Positions 48,050 to 58,889 of a stretch of 64,000 bases of DNA are shown piece by piece (the stretch's first letter is position 1; the number at the start of each line of letters is the position of its first letter). The stretch is from Haliotis asinina. Lineage: Eukaryota > Mollusca > Gastropoda > Lepetellida > Haliotidae. Under the pieces are notes generated by a model, which worked only from the letters and a program-made list of their open reading frames with translations, had not been told where the DNA came from and did no database searches. The stretch spans positions 44,505,747 to 44,569,746 of the forward strand of contig NC_090292.1 in the NCBI RefSeq assembly GCF_037392515.1. Reading direction: 5' to 3'. The position numbers and the translations under genes were made by a program.

Positions 48050-49990
48050 AATGGGGACCATGTCACGAAAACGTTGCCCTGGGGACTTCCCATCTGCGGC
48101 CAGGATCCTGTACCATATCTCCAACGTGAAAACTCACATGCTCTCATATACAAGCTTCATAATTATAAAGCAGAACATTTCAGTTTTTGAAGGATTTCGA
48201 AACCAAATTAACAGATTTTATTCGGCTGAGGTGACCTAAATTTCGTCAAACTATTCCCAAAGTGTGACTTTCCTTACTTTTGGCTCGACATAAGATTCGA
48301 TTGGCACTACAATGTGTCACTTCATAAACATACGCATTCTAGCGTATCCCCAGAAACAGATTCAGTTGAATCTGTTTAAATAAAGGGCGAATTATGCTCA
48401 TATGTGAGTGTAAACAACATCAAAATACATGTGACACCATGTGTTCCTGTAAAGAGCGTCCTGTCGTACTTGTGGCATTCATTGACGGGGAAAGGACGCC
48501 AGTGGCCTGTCCTACCCGATTGACATCAGGTGTTCGGGAAAGGGTGTCAGTGTCCCGCTGTACCTGTAGCACTGTAGTTGCCAAATGCACACCATATGCC
48601 AGCATGCGGTTGTGACACAGAATTATCCGGATGTCAACAGTACGTACTCATGTCAGAGTGACTTCACTCTACCACACACTGAAAGAGCGTCACACTCTAA
48701 TAAGGAAGGACAATACATAATGCATGGTGACCTTGACACCACGTTACACATCACTTCTGATAAGGAAGGCAATACATAATGCATAGTCACCTTGACACCA
48801 CGATACATTTCACTTCTGATAAAGGAAGGACACTATTTTCCGACTGTTGGCATACTTAAAACTGCGACGCAACAAAATACAAGTAAACTTATTTTATCAT
48901 AATTTCCAGCGTTTTATTATTTTCGTCGTCTATCGCACATAAATTACAAGTGCATGTCACAAGTTTACAATACACTTCATTGACAACAACCAATTACTTC
49001 TTTCAAATGGTTTATATATTTGAAGGTGTTCTCTCAAAAACTAGAAAATGTGCAAACACTGTCTTTGTATTATTACGAAAAGGGCACGTTTTGAGGCTAT
49101 TTTCACCATACGTGTTAGGTCTACAAAAGGAGTTTCTTTCAAAGGAAGTGTTTGTAGTCTGCACTTTGCACAAAGTAAAGTCAGTCTCCACGCATGGTGT
49201 TGATTTTCTAATATTTCTTGTCCTTGAAGAACAAAGTGAACTGCTATTTCACGCCAGAGATAACATCAAGCCAATGGTATGTTGAAGTCAAGGGAAAGAT
49301 GACTCGTGCACATTAAGTGTGCTTTTCCATTGTTCTGCTATTTACACAGGCTCTCAAACTGTCAGCTTCTTTCAAGTAAGAACTTTGTCATGACCGTCAG
49401 TGTTATCGTTGAGGTTTACCATTGCCCTCATCCACAGATAATGGATGAGGGGCAGCAGTTAGAGAGAAAGATAGACATAGAGAAAATGAGTGAAAGAGCG
49501 AATGAATAAGTGAGTGAGTGAGTGGGCGAGAGTTTGGGAAACGCCGTGTAACGACGGCCGTCGCGAGGCTGGACTATTACGGAATACAAAAGACACATAA
49601 ATATTACTGACAACAATGAAACTATGGTATTATCATACACTGCATCACCAATAAAAGCGTTTTTCACTCCAAACTGTTGTGTCAGCAGAAATGAAAGCAT
49701 ATTGGGACATCAATGTCATTTAGTTCAAAAGTGCATATACTACTGTTTTCCTAAAGATAATATTTGAGGGCATGAAAGGGGACTTGCACACTAAGGTTAG
49801 AAATCACCATACACTATTAACAGGTGTGATACCAGATGCATGTGAACGAGTCAGCGATGCCTGCCACATTCCTGTTGATAAGTAATTGACAGAATGATCT
49901 CAGTTTCATCTGCACCAAACACTTTGAAGCTACTCTTTCATTGTGTCAAACTGTGAATGTCATAGATGGGAATAATAAACTGTCAGAGGA
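48050..49990. other. region downstream of gene C, no secure exon
   Basis: Includes a ~66-bp tandem duplication at 48690-48835 (AGGAAGG, CAATACATAATGCAT and CACCTTGACACCACG). Minus-strand acceptor-like sites near 49685 and 49640 precede short frames that could end gene C, but none is decisive. The minus strand near 49620 reads DAVYDNTIV. Confidence 0.3.
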
Positions 49991-50014
49991 AAACAATGGC
50001 GGGGCTCATCTCAC

Positions 50015-50154
50015 CATCAACAACGTCATAATAAGCATGATTGGAATGTCGGTTATTATTGCAGTTTCCCCCCTGCACTGACGGTAAATACTCCAGATAT
50101 TCCACCTCATCTTGATGAATCTGTTCTCTCTGTTCCCTCTGTTCAAGCCGTTCC
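50015..50154 (-). CDS. gene C cytoplasmic exon
   Basis: 140 nt, phase 2 to 1. Acceptor CTGTTGCAG, donor GTGAGATG. Charged helix-like start, then VEYLEYLPSVQGG, an Asn-rich stretch and HAYYDVVD. Confidence 0.75.
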
Positions 50155-53100
50155 CTGCAACAGGCAAATGTTTAATATGCACACACAATGGTTTTTGTTA
50201 TGAGATCAAGCTCGCATAAATAGAATGCCACACAAGCGCTGAGCTGCAAACATCAATGGCTGGCTTAAATTTGAAGCGAAGTGTTAAGCACTTGAAGGCT
50301 AATATCCAGATGACGTATCCCACCGAGTACCCATTTTCAGCTGGGAGAACAGATACACTTTACTTAACCCAACTGCCTAAGCTGATACGAAGTTTGTAAA
50401 ATAGTGACCATATTTAATCCTGTTTCTCAGACAAAAAGGAGATGTGCCATGTTACGGTACACGCGTTGCTACACACCAGGACATTTCTTTCTAACGCACC
50501 TCTCTTTTTTGCACTGATTCGGATGATGCGAACAAGTGAAATCACATATTCTTTACCAAATCACTAACCTACAGTGTTCTAGGCACACTAGAACCTGCAG
50601 GGTTGTTCTAGTATTCAATATTAGAAATATATTTCCAACAATGAACCTCACTGTCGGTGCGTTGCATCATGTCAGTAACACGATGTGTGCTACTGTAGGT
50701 GAGTGAGTGAGTTAATATTTAACGTCACATCGGCAATATCTCAGTCATATCGGTTCGAGAACATGTCAACGAAGGACAGTAAAACAACTAGAATATAACA
50801 GAGCAGAATATAAAACTAGTAACTATACCTAAAACAATTTATCTATAGAGGACAATACAATGTAAAAATGGGCTATAGATTGCTAACAACTGAAGGTAGA
50901 TCACCATACTAGGGACCATAAGGACTTACAGTACCTTTGCTACCTTCATGGACCCTAGATGGATTTACATCATCCCCTCAGCCGTCAGCAATTCGTGAAA
51001 TCTTGCCATTCTGTGAAAAAAGACCCACTTATTCTACGATTAAAAACCTGGTAGACTTAAATATTTTTACATCGAATGTTTTGGGATTTTGGTACCCTCT
51101 CATAAGGACAATAATCTTACAATAGCTACTGTAGGTGTCGCGCAATGACAGTTATCGAAACACGGCGAGAAACTCACTTTTGTTTGGGCAAGCACTTAAA
51201 GTACACCAAGCAGAGTGTCACCAAGACGCCGAACACAAGTAGAAGTAGTGACACCAGCAGTCCAGTCAGTACAATACTTGTCTGACCATCATCACCTTCT
51301 GTCAAACAAACAGAGAAAACCGACACTAAACGTGTGAAACAGACCATTCAGTACACTCCGTGACTGACCCGCATTACCTCCTGTCACACAGAGAAAGCTG
51401 TAACTTAACCTAACTTAACCAAAAAGGACCCGATATCTAGCCTGAACACGTGTAGTGTTTTATTTTTCCTACATCATGTTACGGTTGAGAATTTACCGTG
51501 ACAAACAACGTAAGAAATCCCCCGTGAACTAGCAAAACAGAACATAGACAGGTCATAAACGTTCAAATAATGTATTATTATGCAATGAGAACAAGGTCAC
51601 AAGTAGATTTCACAATACAGATTTCTAATACAATATAAATGAGACAAAATCTAAGGCAATGGGTCACAAGATATACATATAGTAGCAAACTCACATAAGT
51701 CTTGGTGTGAGAGAGAATCAACTAGATGCAAAATGTAAACACAGCGATCTGTCTGACAGCGGATGATGTTGATTCAACCGTTCACAGATGCAGGTGATAT
51801 AAACTCAAGAAATGTCCGTCCCGCAACACGGCAACTAGCCTTTATATATATTTAGCCATTTCCCGAAAGTTCCCGCACAAACGAACATCGTCAACACTGT
51901 AGAATGCCCTAGAATAAGACTCCCGAAAGTAAACACATAAGAAACTAGGAGCACATAGATTCCGGAAAACCAGAATTCTAAAAGTGTTGACCAGCTATTA
52001 AAACGAGATGCGGCCCATCATAATTATTATTCAAAACACTAAATGTTGTGACCCAATGATAATTATTACGTAATGAATAACAAAATATACAGAATGTACA
52101 CACTCGTAACAATCAGTATCAATAAAAAGCAGACATACGCGCACATGTACTAACGTGGGTCATTCTTTGGGTCTCCTGTTTCAAAGCCTTCTTCAGATCC
52201 ATGGCTGTTTTCACATCCACCTTCCTGACCCTCAAATGGAGGATGGCATTCAATGCAAACTCCTGTCGATCTGTTGCAGGTCTTACATCGGCTGGAACAC
52301 GACTTACAGCCAGTCCCGTAGTAGGATTCTACACATCCAGACACACAAGATGACCCCAGCTGACAATATCCTCCATCACAACCACCTGGACATGCTGTAC
52401 AGGTACCTCCGGGACTGTCACATGGTACCATGCAGCTGGTACCTTGATATCCCGGGACACAGCCGTCTGTACAGTTACCAATGCCATTTTCTGATTCCGT
52501 ACATTTCTTCTTGTGACAATTCTTACTACAGGTAGCATTGCATCTCCGGCCGAAATACCCAGGTGTACACTCTAGGCAATTGCCTGCTCCGTCACATCTG
52601 GAACAGTGCTGGTTGTCCTTGCAGGAGACAGATGAAACGGTTGAGAATGTGTCTGCTGAAGAATGAACTATAATCACCTGAGTTAGTGAAGCCAACGAAT
52701 TGACGTGTGTCTGCTGAAGAATGAACTGTAATCACCTGAGATAGTGAAGCAAACGAATTGACGTTGCTTTTTAACTATGTTTCCTGTTTCGTGTTTGTTG
52801 TTTAACCTCTGTTTTTACCATCCAAAACTGCTGAAGAATGAACTATAATCACCTGAGTTAGTGAAACAAACGAATTGACGTTGCTTTATGATTATGTTTC
52901 CTGTTTCGTGTTTGTTGCTTAACCTCTGTTTTTAACATCCAAAACTGTGTTCCAAAGGAGATATCGCTTGTGTGAGGTCAGACGTTATCTCCTGGGAGAC
53001 ATTGCTTTGACAGTAGATTTTGCACAATGCCCTGATAATGCTATGACTTCATGAACTTGATGACGTCACAATGCTATGACACAGCAAATCTAATGCCGGT

Positions 53101-53840
53101 GTTGTGTTCAGATATATATATAACTAATGAAGAATGACTGTTGATGAATGTCACTCTCGGGCCTAGTCATATCAATTAGGCAAACCTCGGATACATGTTA
53201 CTTTACCAAATCACAAATCATGTTGATTTATTTGATATCAATTGACACTTGGGTGAGATTCTATGTATCCTTTAACACCACATTGATCAATATTCCAATT
53301 ACATGGTGGCAGTCCGTAAATAAGAGTCTCATCCAATGATCAACATCATGAGTATCGATCTACGTAACTGGACACTATGACATGTGTAAAACAACGAGCA
53401 ATCCTGAACCGTCAATCCAGTTAGCCGCCCTTTACGACGAGCGTCAATTGCTGAGATCCTATTGTAACCGAGATATCCATGGGCCTTTATGCGGAAGTTG
53501 AACTTTTCGATGATTGATAGAGACACGTAATATTTGACTTGTAACGTTGTAAATTTACATGACATCAGATTCTCCTATGTCCCGGCCCGGCACATCCTCT
53601 TAGTATTACATTAAGATCCAGTTTAGTTACTTTTGTAAAATTATGGTTCTTCTTACCTTGTGTGGAGATAATCGTGCAAACCGAGCACAGGATAATCAAC
53701 CAATCCATAATTGCTCTGAGGAAGTAAAACACGTGGCCATGAATGAAAACATTCACAATGGGTGTTATAAGTTTTATGTTATTAACAAAGATAAGAAATG
53801 TTGTCCGTGAAATACTATCATATATGAAGTGATACTTACC
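50015..53840 (-). CDS. gene C: EGF-like receptor with tyrosine-bearing tail (3' end open)
   Basis: Exons: an untranslated exon ending at 53840 (donor GGTAAGTATC), then 53657-53715 with ATG at 53708-53706, 52155-52655, 51178-51298 and 50015-50154. Seen: signal peptide (MDWLIILCSVCTIISTQ); a 167-codon cysteine-rich EGF-like ectodomain (CSRCDGAGNCLECTPGYFG, CPGGCDGGYCQLG); one span (VLTGLLVSLLLLVFGVLV); and a cytosolic exon starting KERLEQREQREQ and ending HAYYDVVD. Phases agree throughout (1, 1, 2, 1). The donor of the ectodomain exon (C then GTTAGT) is weaker than the rest; an alternative lies about 80 nt upstream. The last exon leaves in phase 1, so at least one more exon is expected below 50000. 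The EYLEYLP and YYDVVD tyrosines could be phosphorylation sites. Ligand unknown. Confidence 0.75.
50699..51125 (-). mobile_element. 5'-truncated I/Nimb-type LINE in gene C intron
   Basis: Minus-strand copy of about 430 bp. In plus orientation it runs GAGTGAGTGAGTTAATATTT, GGACAGTAAAACAACTAGAA, AAGGTAGATCACCATACTAG and TACCCTCTCATAAGGACAAT. It lies between the transmembrane and cytoplasmic exons of gene C, about 50 bp from the former. Confidence 0.85.
51178..51298 (-). CDS. gene C transmembrane exon
   Basis: 121 nt, phase 1 to 2. Acidic EGDDGQTS precedes the hydrophobic span; FKCLPKQK follows on the cytosolic side. Acceptor TTTGACAG, donor GTGAGT. Confidence 0.8.
51310..52150. other. gene C intron
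   Basis: Between the ectodomain and membrane exons. No repeat or coding feature recognised. Confidence 0.5.
52155..52655 (-). CDS. gene C EGF-like ectodomain exon
   Basis: 501 nt, phase 1 to 1 by the chosen donor. The acceptor TTCATTCTTCAGCAG offers two sites three bases apart, both in frame. Its cysteine pattern continues to CIECHPPFEGQEGGCEN, then an acidic stalk. The first part has NATC and NCT-type glycosylation sites. Confidence 0.75.
52648..52950. repeat. tandem duplications spanning a gene C splice acceptor
   Basis: Three copies of GCTGAAGAATGAACTATAAT, then CACCTGAGTTAGTG; the second and third lie in longer ~117-bp units. The first copy contains the true acceptor of the ectodomain exon, so the others carry decoy acceptors upstream. 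Confidence 0.85.
53275..53465 (-). mobile_element. degenerate SINE type 2 in gene C intron 1
   Basis: The plus strand reads CCAATTACATGGTGGCAGTC, AATGATCAACATCATGAGTA and TCGATCTACGTAACTGG, then GCCGCCCTTTACGACGAGC. Well diverged, so an old copy. Confidence 0.6.
53657..53708 (-). CDS. gene C signal-peptide exon
   Basis: Seventeen codons plus one base, donor GTAAGA. An acceptor (TTTTACTTCCTCAG) ends at 53716, seven bases before the ATG, defining a 124-bp 5'UTR intron with the donor at 53839. Gene B has the same arrangement. Confidence 0.8.
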
Positions 53841-54071
53841 GCGCGAGTGAAAATAAACAACGCATTTTGTTTTTGTTTCCTAATATTTGAAACTAGAAAA
53901 TTGATCGAGCTGGTTGGTTTTACTTTATTATTCCTTATTTGAAGGAACATGTACTCTTGTTGAAATGTCAAGGACAATGGCATCCAAACGCGGGATGTTT
54001 CCACCCTACTTGAATCTTATTTTTAAAGCATTTCAAGAGTGATCAACACTTCCACATGTCAACAATAATAA

Positions 54072-55482
54072 TAAACATGATATGACGCCTGGTAGGTGTA
54101 AATCAGGATGTGACGTGTGGTATATGTCAAACATGATATGACGCCTGGTAGGTGTAAATCAGGATGTGACGTGTGGTATATGTCAAACATGATATGACGC
54201 CTGGTAGGTGTAAATCAGGATGTGACGTGTGGTATATGTCAAACATGATATGACGCCTGGTAGGTGTAAATCAGGATGTGACGTGTGGTATATATCAAAC
54301 ATGATATGACGCCTGGTAGGTGTAAATCAGGATGTGACGTGTGGTATATATCAAACATGATTTGACCCCTGGTAGGTGTAAATCAGGATGTGACGTGTGG
54401 TATATATCAAACATGATATGACGCCTGGTAGGTGTAAATCAGGATGTGACGTGTGGTATATGTCAAACATGATATGACGCCTGGTAGGTGTAAATCAGGA
54501 TGTGACGTGTGGTATATGTCAAACATGATATGACGCCTGGTAGGTGTAAATCAGGATGTGACGTGTGGTATATGTCAAACATGATATGACGCCTGGTAGG
54601 TGTAAATCAGGATGTGACGTGTGGTATATGTCAAACATGATATGACGCCTGGTAGGTGTAAATCAGGATGTGACGTGTGGTATATGTCAAACATGATATG
54701 ACGCCTGGTAGGTGTAAATCAGGATGTGACGTGTGGTATATGTCAAACATGATATGACGCCTGGTAGGTGTAAATCAGGATGTGACGTGTGGTATATGTC
54801 AAACATGATATGACGCCTGGTAGGTGTAAATCAGGATGTGACGTGTGGTATATGTCAAACATGATATGACGCCTGGTAGGTGTAAATCAGGATGTGACGT
54901 GTGGTATATGTCAAACATGATATGACGCCTGGTAGGTGTAAATCAGGATGTGACGTGTGGTATATGTCAAACATGATATGACGCCTGGTAGGTGTAAATC
55001 AGGATGTGACGTGTGGTATATGTCAAACATGATATGACGCCTGGTAGGTGTAAATCAGGATGTGACGTGTGGTATATGTCAAACATGATATGACGCCTGG
55101 TAGGTGTAAATCAGGATGTGACGTGTGGTATATGTCAAACATGATATGACGCCTGGTAGGTGTAAATCAGGATGTGACGTGTGGTATATGTCAAACATGA
55201 TATGACGCCTGGTAGGTGTAAATCAGGATGTGACGTGTGGTATATGTCAAACATGATATGACGCCTGGTAGGTGTAAATCAGGATGTGACGTGTGGTATA
55301 TGTCAAACATGATATGACGCCTGGTAGGTGTAAATCAGGATGTGACGTGTGGTATATGTCAAACATGATATGACGCCTGGTAGGTGTAAATCAGGATGTG
55401 ACGTGTGGTATATGTCAAACATGATATGACGCCTGGTAGGTGTAAATCAGGATGTGACGTGTGGTATATGTCAGGCATGATA
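54072..55482. repeat. 56-bp minisatellite, about 25 copies
   Basis: The unit is ACATGATATGACGCCTGGTA, GGTGTAAATCAGGATGTGAC, then GTGTGGTATATGTCAA. Copies are almost identical; one run near 54290-54410 has TATATATC and TTTGACCCC variants. It lies about 230 bp upstream of the gene C 5'UTR exon. Confidence 0.97.
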
Positions 55483-55489
55483 TGACGTG

Positions 55490-55835
55490 TGATATAGACA
55501 GATGCAGGATATGTCAATCTCAACAGCACATCGTATTTCAATCTCAACTCCCTAGGGAGTATACAACTCACCCAGCTGGGTGGACTGGGGCACATAGTCA
55601 CAGCACTTTGTCCAAGTTTACTGCCCGTTGCTGCACCAACGGTCATATGCCAACGGATTCGTAGGGTCTTATAAGTGCACAGGGTTGTGTACTGTACACT
55701 AGGGGTTGTGACAACAGTGAAAGAGTCTGCACACAAAGTTGACTCCAAGGTATTTACACCCAGTTACAGGTTGGCTCGATCCCGAAACCTCAACCTCGCT
55801 GGATCACTAGCCTGGTGATTTAGTCAGCTCGCCCA
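55490..55835. other. unassigned spacer
   Basis: Unique-looking sequence between the 56-bp array and the poly-C tract. Open frames here do not look coding. Confidence 0.4.
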
Positions 55836-55842
55836 CCGTGCC

Positions 55843-55868
55843 CCCCCCCCCCCCCCCCCCCCCACCCC
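55843..55868. repeat. poly-C tract
   Basis: About 22 cytosines, then ACCCCCA. A likely site of assembly or length error. Confidence 0.95.
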
Positions 55869-55871
55869 CAT

Positions 55872-56120
55872 TTGTGATATGTGTCAGACAAGATGTGGCC
55901 TGTAGTATGAGTAAGTCATGACGTGACGCGTGATATGTGTCAAGCAAGATGTGACGTGTGGAATGTGTCAAGCATGATGTGATGTGTAATGTGTGCAAAT
56001 CATGACGTGACGAGTGGAATGAGTCAAGCATAATATGACTTGAGGTTTGCCATGTGCCATGTAGTGATGTGTGACGCGCTTCATGGGAGTTCTGATATGT
56101 CTTATGTGATATGTGCTTCA
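55872..56120. repeat. diverged relatives of the 56-bp array
   Basis: Irregular units such as TGATATGTGTCAAGCAAGAT and GTGACGTGTGGAATGTGTCA resemble halves of the 56-bp unit and may be its ancestral form. Confidence 0.6.
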
Positions 56121-56242
56121 CGTAAAATGTATTTTATTAAATTTTGTATTACGTATAATAAATCGTGTTTCGTGCCAGAGTGAGTGACTGAGTGTTTCTA
56201 TAGCAGTGACCAGACAAATGCCAGATCTGCTCACATGCTCTA

Positions 56243-56460
56243 AAAGATAAGTGGATTAATTTAATTTTACGCCAAACTCAAGAATCGAGTCTGGACCAGA
56301 CAATTCAGTGATCAAAAGCATGCGGATCAATCTGCTCAATTACGAGCCGATGGGATGACTGTGTCAACCAAGTCAGCGAGCCTAACCCCCCCGATGACGT
56401 CAGTCGCCTCTTATGACAAGCATATTCGCTTTTGTGGCAAGCATGACCTCACGGTCGTTT
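56243..56460 (-). mobile_element. SINE type 2, diverged
   Basis: The plus strand reads TTTAATTTTACGCCAAACTC, GAGTCTGGACCAGACAATTC and TCAGTCGCCTCTTATGACAA. Confidence 0.75.
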
Positions 56461-56805
56461 CGTGAAACTATATATCTTATACAGTAAATGCATGAGTTAC
56501 GTGTCATACGTTATATGTGCCTACAAGCGATGTGTAACTGTGTGGTGTGACGTGTTGTGTGACGGACAGTACGTGTGACGCGACACAGGATATGCAATAC
56601 TTAAAGTCATGCTTTGTTTGACACGTCCTCTATGATAAGTAGCATCTATTAGTGCAATGCACCAAGCATATTTGCTCCACCAATAATATCATACTTTGTT
56701 TAGTTAACTCCTACAAATATTTGCAAAATGTGATATCATCTTATTGGGAGACACGCTGTGCAAATACAGGTTATTTAGACACTGTGCATAAGATTACACG
56801 ATGCC

Positions 56806-56925
56806 ATTTAGAAAGTGGTGAAATGCAACATATGTGATATTTGGGATTTCACTTTCTTAGTCAAGTACAAATTCTAGTAATTATTTAGTTGAGTCTCATC
56901 CGGGATTCCCAGCCTAGTACGCAGT
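56806..56925 (-). mobile_element. tRNA-derived SINE tail, inverted partner
   Basis: Reverse complement of the body at 57045-57130 (TATTTGGGATTTCACTTTCT, ATTCTAGTA, TTTAGTTGAGTCTCATCC). The head is missing. With the next copy it forms an inverted pair. Confidence 0.7.
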
Positions 56926-56962
56926 CTAGACTATCAGTTGTCCGACTTTCATTTTAGTGGAA

Positions 56963-57130
56963 GTCGTGGTGGCTGAGCGGGCTAGGCGGCTGACTTTGGG
57001 TGCTGGCGATTAGGTGCATGACTCTGAGGGTTCGGGTTCGAATCCCGAATGGGACTCAACCAAATAAGTACTAGAATTTTTACTGTATTCAGAAAGTGAA
57101 ATCCCAAATATGACACATATTGCACTGTGT
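56963..57130 (+). mobile_element. tRNA-derived SINE (Ser/Leu-like head)
   Basis: Starts GTCGTGGTGGCTGAGCGGGC, a good box A, and has GGTTCGAATCC as a near-perfect box B 60-70 bases later. The spacing suggests a long-variable-arm tRNA ancestor. Acceptor-stem pairing and a clear anticodon arm are lacking, and a non-tRNA body follows (AAGTACTAGAATTTTTACTG, AAAGTGAAATCCCAAATATG). So it is not a functional tRNA gene. Confidence 0.7.
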
Positions 57131-57237
57131 ATAAATTGTTTTCCATTCTTTTATCACCGATTGTCACCGATCAGGCTGCGGAAATGCACATACCCTTACT
57201 ACGGCTAGTACACTGAGGTTGGTACCGATCAGGGCGT

Positions 57238-57324
57238 AGATTTTCGAATCTCTCTTATTCGTAAGTCTATGTTAGTGCATGGCACTTACATCTAAGAGAG
57301 TTTCGAAATTCAAAGCCCAGGCTA
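57238..57324. repeat. hairpin-forming inverted repeat
   Basis: TTTTCGAATCTCTCTTATTC, then GTAAGT, pairs with CACTTACATCTAAGAGAG, then TTTCGAAATT, around a loop of about 20 bases. Confidence 0.7.
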
Positions 57325-57482
57325 GAGCACTAGGCATACCCTTACAGACAATGAAGGCATGAAGCAATAGTATTGTTGAGTTGGGAAGAAGAAACTAGAT
57401 TCACTATCTGGTGACATTAGGTTCCTGTTACCACAGAATACCTCTCCGTGTTGCATATGTGTTTTTGGTTCTGAGGCTTGGA

Positions 57483-57725
57483 GTGAGTGTGTGAGTGAGT
57501 TTAGCTTTACGCCGCACTCAGCAATAATCCATCTGGTCGCGGTTTGTATTTAATCGTGTCTGGACCAGACAATCCAATGATCAGCTGCATGATCATCGAT
57601 CTGCGCAACTGCGTGGGAACCGATAACGTGGGTCAACTTTAGTCGCCTCTTACGACAAGCATAGTCGCCTTTTATGGCAAGCATGGGTTGCTGGAGGCAG
57701 TTCCTACCGCTGACCTTCAGGGATT
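57483..57725 (-). mobile_element. SINE type 2, minus strand, nearly full length
   Basis: The plus strand runs GTGAGTGAGTTTAGCTTTAC, GCCGCACTCAGCAATAATCC, GTCTGGACCAGACAATCCAA, TTAGTCGCCTCTTACGACAA and TATGGCAAGCATGGGTTGCT. A short internal deletion lies near the CAACTTTAG junction. Confidence 0.85.
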
Positions 57726-58447
57726 TGGACGGTTGGGACAGACAGCCATGTACTTCTTTGTTCGATATTAACAAGTCGGTCCCATCTATTACACAACTGG
57801 CGCTTCATCTTACTTCTCGTGAGACGAAATAAGTTTCTGAAATGTAAACGTGAAAGATTCAGTTCATTCATGACGACGCACACCTGGGTAGTGTTACATT
57901 AAGCTACGTTAATAGATGCAAACCTGAATTAAACATGTATTGAAGCAACTAGGTGTCTCAAAATGAAGCCTGCTTGTTTATAACAAAACCAAATGGTAAA
58001 TATTAAGGTGGCTAACGCCGTAGCCATTCCAAATCGTGAAATCTAAAGTTATCTGTTCATAAGCCATTAAGCAATGGACTGTAGTTTCTGGTATGCAGTG
58101 AGGCGGTGTAGTAGCACCATGGTTATAACACCCACTCATTAGGCACCCTCTCATTAGGCACCCGTGAAATGAGTGAGTGAGTGGATTGCCGCTGACGTGT
58201 GACATCGCCCTAGTTGGCGCTCCAGGTTTGCTAAACATATATTATAAGTTATTATAATTATTATTATATTATTATATTGTTTTTATTATAACCATGGGAA
58301 AACAGAGTAAAAAGAAATAAAAAGAATCAAAAAGGCATGTCTCTGAATCTGATGCTGAAGTGAATTCGTCTGATGATGAAATAGTGACAATTATTGTTCT
58401 CTTGCAAGGGATACTTGGCGTACTGTTACTCTTAATCAATGTAGAAA

Positions 58448-58722
58448 CATCACCCGTGAAGGTCCGGGATAGAATAGGCCATCAGGAACCCATGCTTGTC
58501 ATAAATGGCGAATATGCGTGTCGTAAGAGGCGACTAACGGGATCGGATGATCAGGGTCGCTGATTTGGTTGACACACGTCATCCGTTCCGAATTGATCAG
58601 ATAGATGCTCACGTTGTTGGTCACTGGATTGTCTGGTCCAGACTCGATTATTTAGAGACCGCCGCCATATGGCCGGAATATTGCTGAGTGTGACGTAAAA
58701 CTAAACTCACTCACTCACTCAC
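58448..58722 (+). mobile_element. SINE type 2, full-length reference copy
   Basis: 275 bp with target duplication TGTAGAAA at 58440-58447 and 58723-58730. Runs CACCCGTGAAGGTCC, AACCCATGCTTGTCATAAA, GTCGTAAGAGGCGACTAACG, GATTTGGTTGACACACGTCA, GGATTGTCTGGTCCAGACTC, GCCGGAATATTGCTGAGTG, ACGTAAAACTAAACTC, then (TCAC)n. It splits an older open-looking sequence (58330-58440 and 58731-58880) that I could not identify. Confidence 0.9.
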
Positions 58723-58889
58723 TGTAGAAATGAAGCGTGTCTTTAATGATGTGTCAAGCAATTTTCCTGTCGCTGTGAAGGCCAATTCTCATCTGGAAAT
58801 AAGGTCTGTTGCTCAGCGAAGGGCATTTAACAACATCCGGCAGTCCAGACACCGGCGCATAGATGACATAGCATTATACCTCTGACGCA

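Noticed and set aside
48394-48615. Cysteine-rich peptide gene
   Set aside because: No signal peptide or splice sites, and cysteine spacing matches no family I know.
49428-49700. Final exon of gene C (DAVYDNTIV region)
   Set aside because: Frame and acceptor do not fit the phase-1 donor convincingly; left as a candidate only.
56963-57057. Functional tRNA gene
   Set aside because: Boxes A and B are good, but the acceptor stem pairs poorly, no clear anticodon arm exists, and a SINE body follows.
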